Assembly: GCA_963664625.1 (NCBI GenBank)
Contig: OY761541.1
Location: 3,472,001 to 3,536,000, forward strand
Origin: CBDCFV01 sp963664625
Lineage (GTDB): Bacteria; Chloroflexota; Dehalococcoidia; Lucifugimonadales; UBA3495
Reading direction: 5' to 3'
DNA length: 64,000 nucleotides
The notes beneath the pieces were generated by a model. The model ran no database searches and was not told where the DNA came from. It saw nothing but the letters and a program-made list of their open reading frames with translations. The translations under genes and the position numbers were made by a program. This document shows positions 62,331 through 64,000 of the stretch, piece by piece; the first letter of the stretch is position 1, and every line of letters begins with the position of its first letter.

Positions 62331-64000
62331 ATGGTTCAACAAGGACAGATAGACCACCTCCTTCAAGAAACGGGAGAGATCGCTCCGCCGGCCGCCTTGG
62401 TGCGGCAGGCATTTCTTCAAGACTATGACGGAGCCTACCGTGACTCTATGGAATCACCCGAAGGGTTCTGGGAGGGCGTAGCGTCGGAGTTGGTCTGGTC
62501 CCGGAAGTGGGACAGTGTGTTCGAATGGGACTATCCCACCTTCAAGTGGTTCCTGGGGGCAAAGTGCAACATAACCACCAACTGCCTGGACCGGCACTTG
62601 ACCAACGGCAACAAGAACAAAGCCGCGTTTATCTGGCTGGGAGAGGACGGCTCTGAGAGGGTATTCACCTACGGGCGGTTGTCCCAATTGGTTAACCGCA
62701 TGGCCAACGGGTTGCGCTCATTGGGCGTGGGCAAAGGAGACCGGGTCATTGTATACATGCCCCTGACGCCTGAAGGAATAATCACCATGCTGGCTTGCGC
62801 CCGCATTGGCGCAGTCCACAGCGTTGTATACGCCGGGTTCAGCGTTGGCTCCCTGAGAGACCGCATCCTGGACGCCCAAGCCAGGGTGGTAGTCACCGCC
62901 GACGTTGGCTACCGGCGCGGCAACGAGGTGGACCTCCAAGGCATAACGGAGCGCGCGGTTGAAGGGTTGGACCTCGTTGAGCACGTGATACTGTGGCGGC
63001 GTAAGCCCACCGATGCGCCTCTGGGGCCCAAGCAGGTGGACTTTGAGCAAATCCTGGCCGAAGGGGCAGTAGACTGCCCGGCTGAGGAAATGGACTCGGA
63101 AGACCCGCTGTATATCCTCTACACCAGCGGCACCACTGGCAAACCCAAAGGTGTGCAGCACGTCCACGGCGGCTATATGGTTGGCACCTACTACCATTTC
63201 AAGACCTTCTGGGATGTGAAGGATGACGACGTCTTCTGGTGCATGTCTGACATCGGCTGGGTGGTCGGCCACAGCTACATCGTATACGCGCCGCTCATTG
63301 CGGGCGCCACGACGGTGTTCCGAGAGGGGGCCATAGACTATCCCCATCCCGCTGTGTTTTACGAGACCATCGAGAACTACGGGGTTAACGTAATCTTCAC
63401 TGCGCCGACCGCATTGAGAATGTTGATGCGCTACGGTGAGGAGTATCCCCGGAACTACAATCTGAAATCCCTGCGGTTCCTGACCTGCGCTGGCGAGCCG
63501 CTGAACCCGGAGGCGTTGCGGTGGAGCTATGAGCACATCTGTGGCAGTGGCGAATGGGGCCACATCGTCGATAACTGGTGGCAGACCGAGACCGGAGGTC
63601 CCTGCTTGGGCACCATGGCGACGATGAACGTGAAGCCTGGACGGGTTGGTAGGCCGTTGCCCGGGGCAGAAATGGACATTGTTGACCGTGAAGGCCAGCC
63701 AATTACCGAGCCTGACAAGGGTGGGCTGCTGGTCATCAAACGCCCCTTCCCTCACTTCTTCCGCACCGTTTATGGCGACCCGGACCGTTACGCCGAAAAC
63801 TGGAACACCATACCTGGCGTTTACTTCAGCGGGGACGTAGCCCTGCGGGACGCGGATGGCTACTACATGGTGGTTGGCCGCGCCGATGACGTTCTCAACG
63901 TGGCCGGACATCGAATCGGGTCAGCCGAGGTGGAAAGCGCCCTTGTGTCACATCCGGCAGTGGCGGAAGCGGCGGTAATCGGTAAGCCCGACGAGTTACG
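62331..64000 (+). CDS. Acetyl-CoA synthetase paralogue, 3' end outside the window
   Basis: The frame starts with ATG 7 bp after AAGGAG and stays open to the right edge, giving 556 residues so far. Core motifs: YTSGTTGKPKGVQHV, DNWWQTETGG and DVLNVAGHRIG. It diverges from the enzyme at 10984 and shares its domain order (for example EFWEGVA/EAFWARFA start regions). The C-terminal catalytic Lys lies outside the window. It may use propionate or another short acid. Confidence 0.9.
   Translation, partial: MVQQGQIDHLLQETGEIAPPAALVRQAFLQDYDGAYRDSMESPEGFWEGVASELVWSRKWDSVFEWDYPTFKWFLGAKCNITTNCLDRHLTNGNKNKAAFIWLGEDGSERVFTYGRLSQLVNRMANGLRSLGVGKGDRVIVYMPLTPEGIITMLACARIGAVHSVVYAGFSVGSLRDRILDAQARVVVTADVGYRRGNEVDLQGITERAVEGLDLVEHVILWRRKPTDAPLGPKQVDFEQILAEGAVDCPAEEMDSEDPLYILYTSGTTGKPKGVQHVHGGYMVGTYYHFKTFWDVKDDDVFWCMSDIGWVVGHSYIVYAPLIAGATTVFREGAIDYPHPAVFYETIENYGVNVIFTAPTALRMLMRYGEEYPRNYNLKSLRFLTCAGEPLNPEALRWSYEHICGSGEWGHIVDNWWQTETGGPCLGTMATMNVKPGRVGRPLPGAEMDIVDREGQPITEPDKGGLLVIKRPFPHFFRTVYGDPDRYAENWNTIPGVYFSGDVALRDADGYYMVVGRADDVLNVAGHRIGSAEVESALVSHPAVAEAAVIGKPDEL

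Overview
The window looks like a chromosomal segment from a Chloroflexota bacterium, most likely a SAR202/Dehalococcoidia-type lineage. This is inferred from gene content: several luciferase-like flavin monooxygenases, many VOC-fold proteins, GcvT-like, class III and class V aminotransferases, hydroxyisobutyrate-dehydrogenase-like and SMP-30 genes, two acetyl-CoA synthetases, and few polar operons. No marker such as rRNA is present. Base composition is fairly high in GC except for one AT-richer island at about 40.15-43.02 kb. Genes are dense, lie on both strands, and several neighbours overlap tail to tail.

Layout. 1-6.7 kb (minus): a two-component pair (response regulator, then histidine kinase) followed by a Pro/Thr-rich lipoprotein, a very large HYR/DUF5666 repeat protein and the start of an HpcH/HpaI-type aldolase. 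6.8-13 kb: flavin monooxygenase, class III aminotransferase, divergent OsmC plus tandem rhodanese, acetyl-CoA synthetase. 13.2-19.1 kb: an RND transporter with an adaptor carrying an exact 32-residue coiled-coil repeat. 19.2-25.3 kb: PhnD-like binding protein without signal peptide, PAC2 protein, and two cohesin-containing surface proteins, one with seven PPC-like repeats and a dockerin. 25.6-30.2 kb: DUF393-lipase maturation factor fusion, HExxH membrane peptidase, DinB protein, cyclophilin lipoprotein. 30.2-31.1 kb: an intact IS5-family insertion whose 3-bp target duplication is the cyclophilin stop codon.

31.1-40.1 kb: PTE-like hydrolase, a thioredoxin-fold lipoprotein read as a UGA-encoded selenoprotein (UxxC motif with a SECIS-like hairpin), enoyl-CoA hydratase, RidA, hydroxyacid dehydrogenase, sugar epimerase, thioredoxin reductase, nitroreductase-like and GcvT-like proteins. 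40.15-43.02 kb: an AT-richer island bounded by 11-bp inverted repeats, holding a structured leader, a tRNA-like sequence, a frameshifted transposase and small unknown genes. 43-50 kb: AcoX-type kinase, amidase, a two-gene AAA ATPase/DUF4276 (Toprim-like) module that resembles anti-phage systems, class V aminotransferase and an MFS transporter. 50-57.7 kb: a probable catabolic cluster (NIPSNAP, VOC, flavin monooxygenase, SMP-30 lactonase, HPPD-like VOC, FAD/Fe-S oxidoreductase). 57.9-64 kb: retropepsin-like protein, decayed glycosyltransferase, VOC protein, CrcB, NudC, a potassium channel and a second acetyl-CoA synthetase cut by the window end.

The most notable signal is the in-frame UGA selenoprotein at 32272-32955. 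Next come the ATPase/DUF4276 pair, the 32-residue repeat adaptor, the inverted-repeat island and the cohesin/dockerin pair. All functional calls rest on reading motifs by eye; no database search was run.
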